The translations under genes were made by a program, and so were the position numbers. 54,714 bases of DNA. It comes from Actinomycetales bacterium. Lineage in GTDB: Bacteria > Actinomycetota > Actinomycetes > Actinomycetales > Dermatophilaceae. Location: positions 1 through 54,714 of the forward strand of contig JAAYYA010000359.1 of the NCBI GenBank assembly GCA_012515595.1, read 5' to 3'. Shown here one piece after another: positions 7,517-15,186 of the stretch. Below the pieces are notes generated by a model. That model searched no databases, was not told where the DNA came from, and was given only the letters and a program-made list of their open reading frames with translations. How positions within the stretch are numbered: position 1 is the stretch's first letter; every line of letters starts with the position of its first letter.

Positions 7517-8689
7517 GTGGGGGAGGCACCACTGGGCGCAGTCCGCGGTGATGACCTCCCAGCCGCGCGGGTCCTCCTGCTGGGACGGGTGGTTCTCCGG
7601 GTAGTAGTTGGGCGCCGGGTGCAGGCCGTGCAGGTTGCGCAGCGGTCGGCCCGCGATGACGTCCAGGTCCAGGCGCCACTTCGCCTCGTCCCAGGCCCGG
7701 CCCATCGCGATGTCCTGGTCGCGGCGGTAGCGCTGCTGTCCTCCGGGACCGCGGGTCAGCTCGCCCAGGACGGGACCGTCGACGGTGTCGTAGATGTCGA
7801 CCCGGACGAACGGCAGCGCCACCGCCCGGGACATGTGCTCGGCCAGGGAGATGAAGTCGGCGAACGGCTCGGGCAGCGGGATCGAGGGGTCGATGCGACC
7901 ACCGTGCACCACGTCCGTGCCGAGATCCCGGCCCAGGCCGTCGGTGTAGCGGTAGCGGGCCCTGTCGAGGTTGGCGTGCTCCGGCATCTGGCGCAGCAGC
8001 ACCATGGCCACCTCGCCGTAGCAGGCATAGATCTTGACGTCGTCGGGGATCTCCTCGGCGACCACCCGCTGCGTCAGAAAGGCCTCGGCGAAGAACGGCC
8101 CCCGCGTCGACCTCTTGGCGCGGTAACGCTCCCGAAGGTCCTCGGTGGTGAACGACTCCTCCCCGCCGATGAGCTCGAAGCGGTCCGGCCCGACGCGCCG
8201 CAGCGGGAACACCCCGTGCCCACCTGCGCCGAGGTCGGACTTGAGGACGAACTGGTCGGGCATGGCGCTCAGGTCGATGTCGCCCTGGGTGGCCCAGACC
8301 CCCAGGACCTCGGGGACCGCGATGCCGTGGCTGGCCGCCAACCGGTAGTTGCGGAGCTTGCGCGGGATCTGCAGCAGCGGGTGGTAGACGTCGGGGTCGA
8401 GGGGGCGCAGCGCCTCCAGGTTGCGCCGGAGCTCGATGAGGTTGCGGCGGAACGACGCCGGTGCTGAGTCCATCGTCTCCGGACGGTCTGTCGCGAGCCG
8501 CTCCTGGGCACGCTTGCGCGCCGCCTTCTCCCGATCCACCTGGGCGCGCAGCCTCGCGATCTGGGCGTCCTTGGCCTCGAGCGTCTCCCGCAGCGTGACC
8601 ACCTGCCGGGCCCGCTTGGCGAGCAGTTCGGTGCGCCATCCCACGACGGGCACCTTGCGGATGACTCTGCTGCGCAGGCTCTCGCCCAT
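7508..8689 (-). CDS. TupA-like ATP-grasp ligase
   Basis: 393 aa. Residues 1-75 form a basic helical/coiled-coil region (LRETLEAKDAQIARLRAQVD). From about residue 95 a TupA-like ATP-grasp domain follows: LLQIPRKLRNYRLAASHGI, then DQFVLKSDLGAGGHGVFPL (phosphate/ATP loop), FFAEAFLTQRVVAEEIPDDVKIYACYG, and FVRVDIYDTVDGPVLGELT near the metal site. TupA is the enzyme known for teichuronopeptide synthesis in alkaliphilic bacilli, where it joins amino acids to a uronic acid polymer; the family otherwise makes amide or peptide bonds using ATP. With a uronate-forming dehydrogenase nearby, amide decoration of a uronic acid polymer is a reasonable guess. ATG 8689 has GAGAGG upstream. The 3' end lies in a repeat motif. 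Confidence 0.85.
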   Translation of the reverse strand: MGESLRSRVIRKVPVVGWRTELLAKRARQVVTLRETLEAKDAQIARLRAQVDREKAARKRAQERLATDRPETMDSAPASFRRNLIELRRNLEALRPLDPDVYHPLLQIPRKLRNYRLAASHGIAVPEVLGVWATQGDIDLSAMPDQFVLKSDLGAGGHGVFPLRRVGPDRFELIGGEESFTTEDLRERYRAKRSTRGPFFAEAFLTQRVVAEEIPDDVKIYACYGEVAMVLLRQMPEHANLDRARYRYTDGLGRDLGTDVVHGGRIDPSIPLPEPFADFISLAEHMSRAVALPFVRVDIYDTVDGPVLGELTRGPGGQQRYRRDQDIAMGRAWDEAKWRLDLDVIAGRPLRNLHGLHPAPNYYPENHPSQQEDPRGWEVITADCAQWCLPHSS

Positions 8690-8702
8690 GCTTGTTTCCT
8701 CT

Positions 8703-8729
8703 CCACGCGTGGGGCTAGCGGGTTACCCT
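8703..8729. promoter_or_regulatory. Palindrome and -10-like hexamer in the ATP-grasp/PP-loop divergent region
   Basis: CCACGCGTGG (8703-8712) is a perfect 10-base palindrome in the 73-base gap between divergent genes. TACCCT (8724-8729) fits TANNNT for the rightward gene, with a start site expected near 8736. The palindrome could be an operator for both directions (inference). Confidence 0.45.
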
Positions 8730-8762
8730 ACGCTGGACCGGGGCGAGGAAAGGTGCACCAGG

Positions 8763-10430
8763 GTGACGGAGTCCGGGATGGACGGCGGTGCGGAGCGCGA
8801 GGACCTTGTCGTCGACGGGGCCTTCGGCTGCGGCTACCTGATCCGGGGCGGGAGCAGCACCGCCCCGCCCGAGGTCGCCCGCTGGCCCGTGCAACGGCTG
8901 GGCACCCTCACCTACCACCTGCATCCCCGCGCCCGGCTGCACAGCGTGGTGAGGCCGCACGGCCCCGGGCGGATCGTGCTCATCGGGGAGCCGGTCGACG
9001 TGCAGGCCGGACTCGTTGACGCGGAACGGATCTGCGGTCTCGCCCTGGACGCCTGGGAGTCCGGCGGGGTCACGGAGGCGGTGCGCTACCTGGCCTACCT
9101 GGGCGGGCGATGGACCGCGGTGCTGGAACCGGCCGCCGGGGACGCGGGGGTGCCGCCCGAACTCACCGTGGTGCCCGACTGCCAGGCCACCCAGGCCGTG
9201 TTCTACTCCACCCGGGCCGGACTCGCCCTGGGCTCCCAGCCGCCGCTGGTCGCCGGAGCCGTTGGCTCCGGGCCAGACGAGGCGGCGAAGCAGATGTGGA
9301 CCGACCTGCGAGCCGCCCGCAAGAAGGGGGTCATCTTCCTGCCGGGCACGATGACCACGCATGAGGACGTGCTTCCCCTCGTGCCCAACCACCTGCTGCG
9401 GATCCGGCTGACCGGGGCGTCGGCGAGCGTCGAGCACGAGCGGTTCTGGCCGTTCCAGAACCGCGTCGAGCGCACGGACACCCTGCGCGTGGTCGACGAG
9501 TTCATCGACTACTTCCGCGAGCACACCCGGCTGCTGACCACGCTCGGCAGACCCGTCGTGAGCCTCACCAGCGGCAACGACAGCCGGACGACGCTGGCGG
9601 CCGCCCTGCCCCACCTGCACGACGACTCCTTCGCGTTCACGTACTACAACCCGAGGGAGGGCCCGCTCGGGGAGGGTCCCCCGATGGACGTGTTCATCGC
9701 GAACGCGCTGGCGGCCGCTGTCGGGGTCCAGCACCGCGTGCTCCAGTGGCGCCAGCCCGCCGCGGGCAGCGTCTTCAAGGAGATCTTCGACCGGACCTAC
9801 CCGGTGCGGCGCGGCACGACCGGTGCTGCGCACGCCATGTGGGCGGATCTGCCGCACGACATCGTGCACCTGCAGTCCATCGGAGCCGAGCTCGGGACGA
9901 CCTTCTACGCACGGCGCACCCGGGCCGGCGTCAGCCCGGAACGCCTGCTGGAGCTGGTCACCGGCCGGTCCGATCTCGACGCCGGGATGGCGCGGTCGGC
10001 CTTCGGTGACTACCTGGACTACGCCCAGTTCACGACCGAGGCGATCAGGGGCTACGACTACCACGACGTCTTCTACTGGGAGCAGCGGATGGGCAAGTGG
10101 GGCTATCAGAAGTATCAGGAGGGCGACTTCTCCCACCGCATGCTGATGCCGTTCAACGCTCGCGGCCTGATCGAGATCATGCAGTCACTGCCCTACCGGG
10201 ACCGCGAGGGCAAGCGGGTGCTGAGGGCGATGCTGGCCACGGTGCCGTCGCTGGACCCTGACCTCGCGGAGCGCCGCCCGGCACACCTCGCTGACGATCC
10301 CGCAGGGGGCGCCGGAGCCGAGGAGCTGCCGATCACCTGGCGCGATGTGCTCGCAGCCCGTCCGCACCTGCGTCCCCGGCTGCGCCGCGCCGCGGCCCGG
10401 GTGCGCCGCACGACGGGTGGCGTCCGGTGA
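8763..10430 (+). CDS. Asparagine-synthetase-like PP-loop amidoligase, no glutaminase cysteine
   Basis: 555 aa. The N-terminal 200 residues keep an AsnB-type GATase-fold pattern (LGGRWTAVLEP, then VVPDCQATQAVFYSTRAGL, compare RDxxGxxPLYY), but there is no cysteine at position 2, so glutamine cannot be hydrolysed in the usual way. The synthetase half has VVSLTSGNDSRTTLAAAL (about residues 260-280), a form of the ATP pyrophosphatase loop SGGxDS. The protein therefore probably adenylates a carboxyl group and uses ammonia or another amine, as lasso-peptide cyclases do. GTG 8763 is chosen because GAGGAAAGG lies about ten bases upstream; ATG 8778 is an alternative. It overlaps the next gene by four bases (GTGA). 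Confidence 0.8.
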   Translation: MTESGMDGGAEREDLVVDGAFGCGYLIRGGSSTAPPEVARWPVQRLGTLTYHLHPRARLHSVVRPHGPGRIVLIGEPVDVQAGLVDAERICGLALDAWESGGVTEAVRYLAYLGGRWTAVLEPAAGDAGVPPELTVVPDCQATQAVFYSTRAGLALGSQPPLVAGAVGSGPDEAAKQMWTDLRAARKKGVIFLPGTMTTHEDVLPLVPNHLLRIRLTGASASVEHERFWPFQNRVERTDTLRVVDEFIDYFREHTRLLTTLGRPVVSLTSGNDSRTTLAAALPHLHDDSFAFTYYNPREGPLGEGPPMDVFIANALAAAVGVQHRVLQWRQPAAGSVFKEIFDRTYPVRRGTTGAAHAMWADLPHDIVHLQSIGAELGTTFYARRTRAGVSPERLLELVTGRSDLDAGMARSAFGDYLDYAQFTTEAIRGYDYHDVFYWEQRMGKWGYQKYQEGDFSHRMLMPFNARGLIEIMQSLPYRDREGKRVLRAMLATVPSLDPDLAERRPAHLADDPAGGAGAEELPITWRDVLAARPHLRPRLRRAAARVRRTTGGVR

Positions 10431-11704
10431 GCCGGCGTCTCCAGCACCTGCCGCAGGCCGTCGTTCGAGCCCGCTCCGGCCTCTCGACGGCGCTCCGGCG
10501 ACGGGTCCGCACGGTGCGAGCCCGGCAGGCCCGCCACGAGCTCGCCGTCCCGGCCGCCGGCGTCCCAGCGGCAGCTCTCGCCGACCCGCGCGTCGCCGAC
10601 CTCGCGTTCCGCGGCGGCTACCTGATCCGCTCTGCCGCATCCTCGACCGTGCCACCGGGGGACGGTTGGACGGCCCACACCATCGCCGACCGCGTCTACC
10701 ACGTGCGCACCCCGATGGTGTCCGCGGCGACGAAGGCCGGCGGCACGGTCGTGCTCCTCGGTCACCCCGTCGACGTCGACACGGACACCGCGGACGCACA
10801 GCTCATCGCCGACCGGCTGGCCGCGGTCGCCGACACCGGCAGCGGGGCTGATCCCGTCCTGGAGGGCGCCTCGGGTCTCGGTGGTCGCTGGACACTCGTC
10901 CTGCACCAACCCGACGGGAGCCTCACGGTGCTGCCCGACGCCCTGGTCTCGCAGCCCGTCCTGTTCAGCGCTGACGGGACGGTGATCGCCTCGCACGAGG
11001 CCTTCCTGACCGACGGAACACACCTGCCGGTCAGCTCGGCGCTGGAGGTCACGTCGTCCGGGGCGTCAACCCGCCCCTACCCGGCCACGCCTCCGGATCC
11101 GGACGTCGCCACCTTCGAGGCCTTCCGCGAACGCCTGGTGCGCCATGTCCGGTTGCTCACCGGCGCCGGACGGCCGGCGGTCGCCCTGACCGCCGGCCCC
11201 TCCAGCCACGCGGTGCTGGCCGCCTACCTCCCGCACCGGGCAGCGGAGGACTTCACCTTCACCTACTTCGAGCCGGAGTCCGCCCGGCACGGTCGCGGCC
11301 CGGCGACCGACATGTTCCGGGCCAGCGCCCTCGCGCACCGGCTCGGCATCCCGCACCGGGTGATCCGCGCCGTTGACCCGCCGTCCGGTTCGGTCTTCGA
11401 GCTTGCCTACCGCTGGGCGGCACCGCACGGCGACGCGATCGGTGCCGCGTTCGCACGGCACCACCTGCCCCCCGACACCGTGGAGCTGCACTCGGCCGGG
11501 GCGGAGACGGGGGAGACCCAGTCGTGGGTCGCGATGGCCGCATCGGTGCGTGACGGCGACCTGGGCCACCGCGTGGCTCTGCCCTTCAACGACCGGCGCC
11601 TGCTCGGGATGCTGGTGCACCAGCCCGCGGGGCAGTCCTTCGTCACCCGCCTCGCCGCGGAGCTCGGTGATCAGCTCGACGATCAGGTCGACGCGTCGTC
11701 CTGA
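10427..11704 (+). CDS. Degenerate paralogue of the PP-loop protein
   Basis: 425 aa, clearly related to the gene before it: FRGGYLIRSAASSTVPP matches FGCGYLIRGGSSTAPP, and LGGRWTLVLHQ matches LGGRWTAVLEP. At the ATP loop it reads VALTAGPSSHAVLAAYLPH where the first copy has VSLTSGNDSRTTLAAALPH, so the conserved D and S/R residues are gone. About 60 residues between the GAE(T/L)G motif and the PFN motif are also missing. It is most likely a non-catalytic partner or a decaying duplicate. The frame is intact and the GTG start is coupled to the upstream stop, which argues for expression. It ends four bases from the convergent 992-aa gene. Confidence 0.82.
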   Translation: MSRRLQHLPQAVVRARSGLSTALRRRVRTVRARQARHELAVPAAGVPAAALADPRVADLAFRGGYLIRSAASSTVPPGDGWTAHTIADRVYHVRTPMVSAATKAGGTVVLLGHPVDVDTDTADAQLIADRLAAVADTGSGADPVLEGASGLGGRWTLVLHQPDGSLTVLPDALVSQPVLFSADGTVIASHEAFLTDGTHLPVSSALEVTSSGASTRPYPATPPDPDVATFEAFRERLVRHVRLLTGAGRPAVALTAGPSSHAVLAAYLPHRAAEDFTFTYFEPESARHGRGPATDMFRASALAHRLGIPHRVIRAVDPPSGSVFELAYRWAAPHGDAIGAAFARHHLPPDTVELHSAGAETGETQSWVAMAASVRDGDLGHRVALPFNDRRLLGMLVHQPAGQSFVTRLAAELGDQLDDQVDASS

Positions 11705-11708
11705 CCGG

Positions 11709-14687
11709 TCAGGACGACGCCCACCAGGCCTCGCTCGACCAGCTGTCGGGGACCGCGATCCCGCTGAGGCGGGCCAGCCCCGGGGCCGGCTGCCGCCCGG
11801 CGGACCCGACCGCCTCCCGAGCCCCCGGTGCGTCGTCGCGCACGGCCAGGTGCACCAGGCCGTCGCGGTGGGTCACCACGGCACCCACCGCCGTGGGCGC
11901 GGTCTCCACCATCGCCTGGGGCAGCTGATCCCCCGGATGTGCGGTCAGCTGCGCCCCCCACCAGTCGGCCACCTCATCGGCTGCCGCTGACCGGTACACG
12001 ACGCTGAGCGCATCGGTCCGCACGGCGTCGGCGGCCGCGCGCACCCGCTCCGTGCGCACCCGCCAGTCGTCGGCCGAGCCGGTGACCGACCCTTCTCCGG
12101 ACCCAGCAGGACCCGACGCGGCCCCACCGCCGGAGCTCCCGACGCCGTCCAGGCTCAACAGCTTGTCCACGAACAGCTGCCGCCCGTAGCGCTCCCGGAC
12201 GAGGGCCTGCGAGCGGGCGACCCGCTCGGCGTAGAGGTCGGGGTTGGCGACGTAGTGGGCGATGAGCTCCTGGGCCTCGCCCGGCTCGGCGTAGTCCACG
12301 GTGTCGCCGAAGTTCAGCTTGTGCTTCGGGCTGGCGATCGTGAGAACCCCGCTGGCGGCGCCCTCGAGGATCGTCCGGCCGAAGGCCTCGAGCCGGTCCG
12401 GGTGGTCGAGGTAGAGGAAGAAGTCCAGGCCCGAGAGGAAGTCCAGGACGTCGACCTCCTTGTGCTTGAGCAGCGTCCAGTTCGCGGGCCGGTCCTGCGG
12501 GGTCAGCTCCCGCGCGGCCATGAGCTTGCCGACCGTGTTGCGCGCGCCCATCATGCGCACCTCGTAACCCGGCCCGAAGTCGTAGCCCTTGAGGAGCGAC
12601 TCCCAGTCCGGCGGGAACTTCTTGGTGTTGTCGCGTGAGTAGCGACCCACGACGACCGGACCCTCCGCGAACCTGGGCGCCCCCGAGCGCACCGCCCACT
12701 CGTCGACGTCGGTGAAGCCCGGGTTGTCCCAGGGCGCCAGCCGCACCGACGGATCCTGGGACTGCAGGTGGACGCGGATGGCAGGCGACTGGGGGAACCA
12801 CGCCGGCTCGCACCCGAACAGCTCGCGGGTGCGGCTGCTGACGTCCGCCACGACATACCTCTGGTCCGACCCGTCGGGCTCCACCGACGTCTCGTTGGCG
12901 ACGATGAGCACGTGCCGCGGCCGCACCGAGCGCGCGCCGCGAGCGGGAGGGTACTGCAGGATCGGCGGGTAGCGGATCATGAGGATACCGATCTCGACGT
13001 CGTCGTCGTGGTGGATCCACTCCACGGCGCCGGACGCGATCAGCTCTGTCACGGCGGCGCACAACGGCTCGTCCCGGGTGGTCATGAACCGGAACGCCTC
13101 GAGATGCATGACCGCGACCCGCAGCCCGGCGTCCCGGGCGGCCCTGATCTCCTCCATCATCGATCGTTGCGGCCCGCCCCAGCGGCGCCAGTCCCCCGCC
13201 ACGCACAGGTCGATCTGCCGGGGTCGGCCGAGGTCCGGGGCGATCGGCACCGCCCAGCGTCGCGGTTCGGTGAAACGACGGGGGGCGCTCGGGTCGAGGA
13301 AGGGGGACTCCTCCCCCGCCCGGATGCGCGCGTGCCAGGGTCGGTACGCGCACTTGTACTCGTGCCGGGCACCGTGCCGCCACCCGTTGGAGAACTCGGT
13401 CGAGGACAGGGTGTCGCCGCGCCGGACGACGTTGACCACCACCGGCAGCCGGCGGACGGCGTGCTTGCCGAAGCTGGCCTCGATGCGGGTGGCGAACTCG
13501 GTGTCGGCACCCTTGCGGGTGGGGTCGAAGAAGCCCAGCCGGTCCATGACCGGATGGACCCTGACCAGCATCGAGGCGGCAGAGATCACGCGGGGCTGGT
13601 AGCCGGGACGGTTCAGCTCGAGGTGCTCGCTGACCCGCACCCCCTCCCCGATGGTGGCCACCACACCGGGCTCCTCGTCCATCACCCGCATCGCGATCTC
13701 GATCGCCTGGGGGTGCAGCCAGTCATCGGAGTCCAGCACGGTCAGGAAGTCCCCGCGCAGCTGGCGGACCGCCGTGTTCCGGGCCCGGTAGGTGCCCCCG
13801 TTGAGGGTCTTGCGGATCACCCGGATGCGCGGGTCGAGAGCCTCGACGGTGGTGAGCAGCTCGGCATACTCCGGCCCCGATGCGTCATCGACCACCAGGA
13901 TCTCCAGGTTGGCCCAGGTCTGCGCGATCAGGGACCTCACGGCGGTCAGCAGGTGCGAACCCGGCCGGTAGGCGCTCACCACCACCGTGACCAGGTGGGG
14001 GGCGCGGACCGGCAGGACCCCTGGCGCGCAGAGCCGGTCGAACGGCAGCGGTGCGGCGACCGGGCCGGTGCCGTCGGTCGCGGGAGGCGGGGTCAGGGCC
14101 AGAGGTGCCTGGTCACCGGTCACGGCGCGGTTGAAAGCGGCGAGCCACCCCTCGTGCTCGCCGCCACCCGGGAACAGCGCCGGGTTCGCGAGGTCGGCGA
14201 GGGCGGCGAGCGCGACGGCCTGGCGCACGGCAGTATGCCGGGTCAGCTCGGCGGCGTGCTCGTCCCGGTCGGCGACGCGCAGCTGGAGGAGCAGCTCGAC
14301 CGCACGGTCCGGCAGGACCTCCTCGTGGCCGGAGGCCCAGACGGCCTCCAGCATCCGGCGAGCGGCCACCCGCTCGTCGGGGCGCCCGGTCTGCACGGCC
14401 AACACCTGGGCGTAGCGACCGACCCATCCCGGGTCCATGCCGGGCTCCAGGCGCGGCCAGTCCGTGCGGCCCGCCGTGCCGGCGGCAGCGCCGGCCTCGG
14501 GGGCCGCCCAGCCCTCCACCTCGGCGACGTCGTGCCCGGGCCAGGCGAGCTCGGCCAGGATCTCGCGCGCGTAGATCGACTTCGTGCGCAACGCGGTGGC
14601 CACCAGAGCGTGCGGATCGCGCTGGGCCAGGGCCAGATCAGCGTTGTCGCGGGCAACTCCACGTCGGGCGGCGAAGACCCCGCTCAC
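11709..14687 (-). CDS. Large bimodular glycosyltransferase (helical domain + GT2 + GT-B)
   Basis: 992 aa. Residues 1-230 are helical and share an ALRTKS motif with the 632-aa protein at 15,187. A GT2 (GT-A) domain follows at about 235-470: VTVVVSAYRPGSHLLTAV, EILVVDDASGPEY and the DSDDW donor motif. From about 500-880 a GT-B module has WRRWGGPQRSMMEEI, GRYSRDNTKKFPPDW and GLDFFLYLDHPDRLEAFGR, homologous to module 1 of the 731-aa protein. The last 100 residues, after a Gly/Ser-rich linker, are a separate unknown domain. It probably extends the glycan with two sugars per cycle. The ATG overlaps the stop of the upstream membrane protein by four bases (ATGA). Confidence 0.87.
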   Translation of the reverse strand: MSGVFAARRGVARDNADLALAQRDPHALVATALRTKSIYAREILAELAWPGHDVAEVEGWAAPEAGAAAGTAGRTDWPRLEPGMDPGWVGRYAQVLAVQTGRPDERVAARRMLEAVWASGHEEVLPDRAVELLLQLRVADRDEHAAELTRHTAVRQAVALAALADLANPALFPGGGEHEGWLAAFNRAVTGDQAPLALTPPPATDGTGPVAAPLPFDRLCAPGVLPVRAPHLVTVVVSAYRPGSHLLTAVRSLIAQTWANLEILVVDDASGPEYAELLTTVEALDPRIRVIRKTLNGGTYRARNTAVRQLRGDFLTVLDSDDWLHPQAIEIAMRVMDEEPGVVATIGEGVRVSEHLELNRPGYQPRVISAASMLVRVHPVMDRLGFFDPTRKGADTEFATRIEASFGKHAVRRLPVVVNVVRRGDTLSSTEFSNGWRHGARHEYKCAYRPWHARIRAGEESPFLDPSAPRRFTEPRRWAVPIAPDLGRPRQIDLCVAGDWRRWGGPQRSMMEEIRAARDAGLRVAVMHLEAFRFMTTRDEPLCAAVTELIASGAVEWIHHDDDVEIGILMIRYPPILQYPPARGARSVRPRHVLIVANETSVEPDGSDQRYVVADVSSRTRELFGCEPAWFPQSPAIRVHLQSQDPSVRLAPWDNPGFTDVDEWAVRSGAPRFAEGPVVVGRYSRDNTKKFPPDWESLLKGYDFGPGYEVRMMGARNTVGKLMAARELTPQDRPANWTLLKHKEVDVLDFLSGLDFFLYLDHPDRLEAFGRTILEGAASGVLTIASPKHKLNFGDTVDYAEPGEAQELIAHYVANPDLYAERVARSQALVRERYGRQLFVDKLLSLDGVGSSGGGAASGPAGSGEGSVTGSADDWRVRTERVRAAADAVRTDALSVVYRSAAADEVADWWGAQLTAHPGDQLPQAMVETAPTAVGAVVTHRDGLVHLAVRDDAPGAREAVGSAGRQPAPGLARLSGIAVPDSWSSEAWWASS

Positions 14688-15088
14688 GCCCGCTCGTTCG
14701 CCGCCGCGGACGGGGCGGGGTGACTCTCGGCCCGCAGCTGCGCGACGGCCTGGTCCAGGGCCTCCTGCATCCGGTCCAGTCGCCCGGTGTACTGCGCCTG
14801 CAGCAGTTGCACCGCCCCGGTGACGTCAAGGTCGGTCACCGGTGGCGCCACGTGCGTGGGGCCGGCCGCCTTGTGCGACACCCCGCCGGCACGGCGGACC
14901 TCGCGACGGACCTGGGCGCGCAGCGAGCGCACCCGGCGATCGGAGTCGATGGCAGCCAGGAACGCCCCGCTCAGGAGCAGCATCGCCGCCGCGGTCGGGA
15001 GCCACCACCACTCCAGGACCGCACCGATGATCGCTAGCACGGTCAGGCCAGCGGCCACCCCAGCCCCCACCAGCAGCACGCTTCTCAC
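14684..15088 (-). CDS. Small membrane protein with coiled coil
   Basis: 134 aa. Two adjacent membrane segments occupy about residues 3-25 and 27-46 (LLVGAGVAAGLTVLAIIGAV, then WWWLPTAAAMLLLSGAFLAA). A basic helical tail of about 85 residues has heptad character (VTGAVQLLQAQYTGRLDRMQ, EALDQAVAQLR). No family recognised. The start is GTG 15,088, fixed by GGAGGA six bases upstream; an ATG at 15,103 lies inside that ribosome site and is less likely. It is the promoter-proximal gene of a two-gene unit with the 992-aa glycosyltransferase, so it may anchor that enzyme at the membrane (inference). Confidence 0.72.
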   Translation of the reverse strand: MRSVLLVGAGVAAGLTVLAIIGAVLEWWWLPTAAAMLLLSGAFLAAIDSDRRVRSLRAQVRREVRRAGGVSHKAAGPTHVAPPVTDLDVTGAVQLLQAQYTGRLDRMQEALDQAVAQLRAESHPAPSAAANERA

Positions 15089-15173
15089 TGTGTCCTCCTC
15101 CATCAGCCTCTGTGGCGTGGCAACTCTACTGCACGGGAAACGACCATCTTGGCCCCGCGACGGGCGTGAGCTG

Positions 15174-15179
15174 TAGCCT
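15174..15179 (+). promoter_or_regulatory. -10 element (TAGCCT) for a leaderless transcript
   Basis: TAGCCT lies seven bases before GTG 15,187 and there is no Shine-Dalgarno sequence between them. This spacing is that of leaderless actinobacterial genes, where transcription starts at the start codon. No good -35 box is visible. Confidence 0.55.
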
Positions 15180-15186
15180 TCCCACC

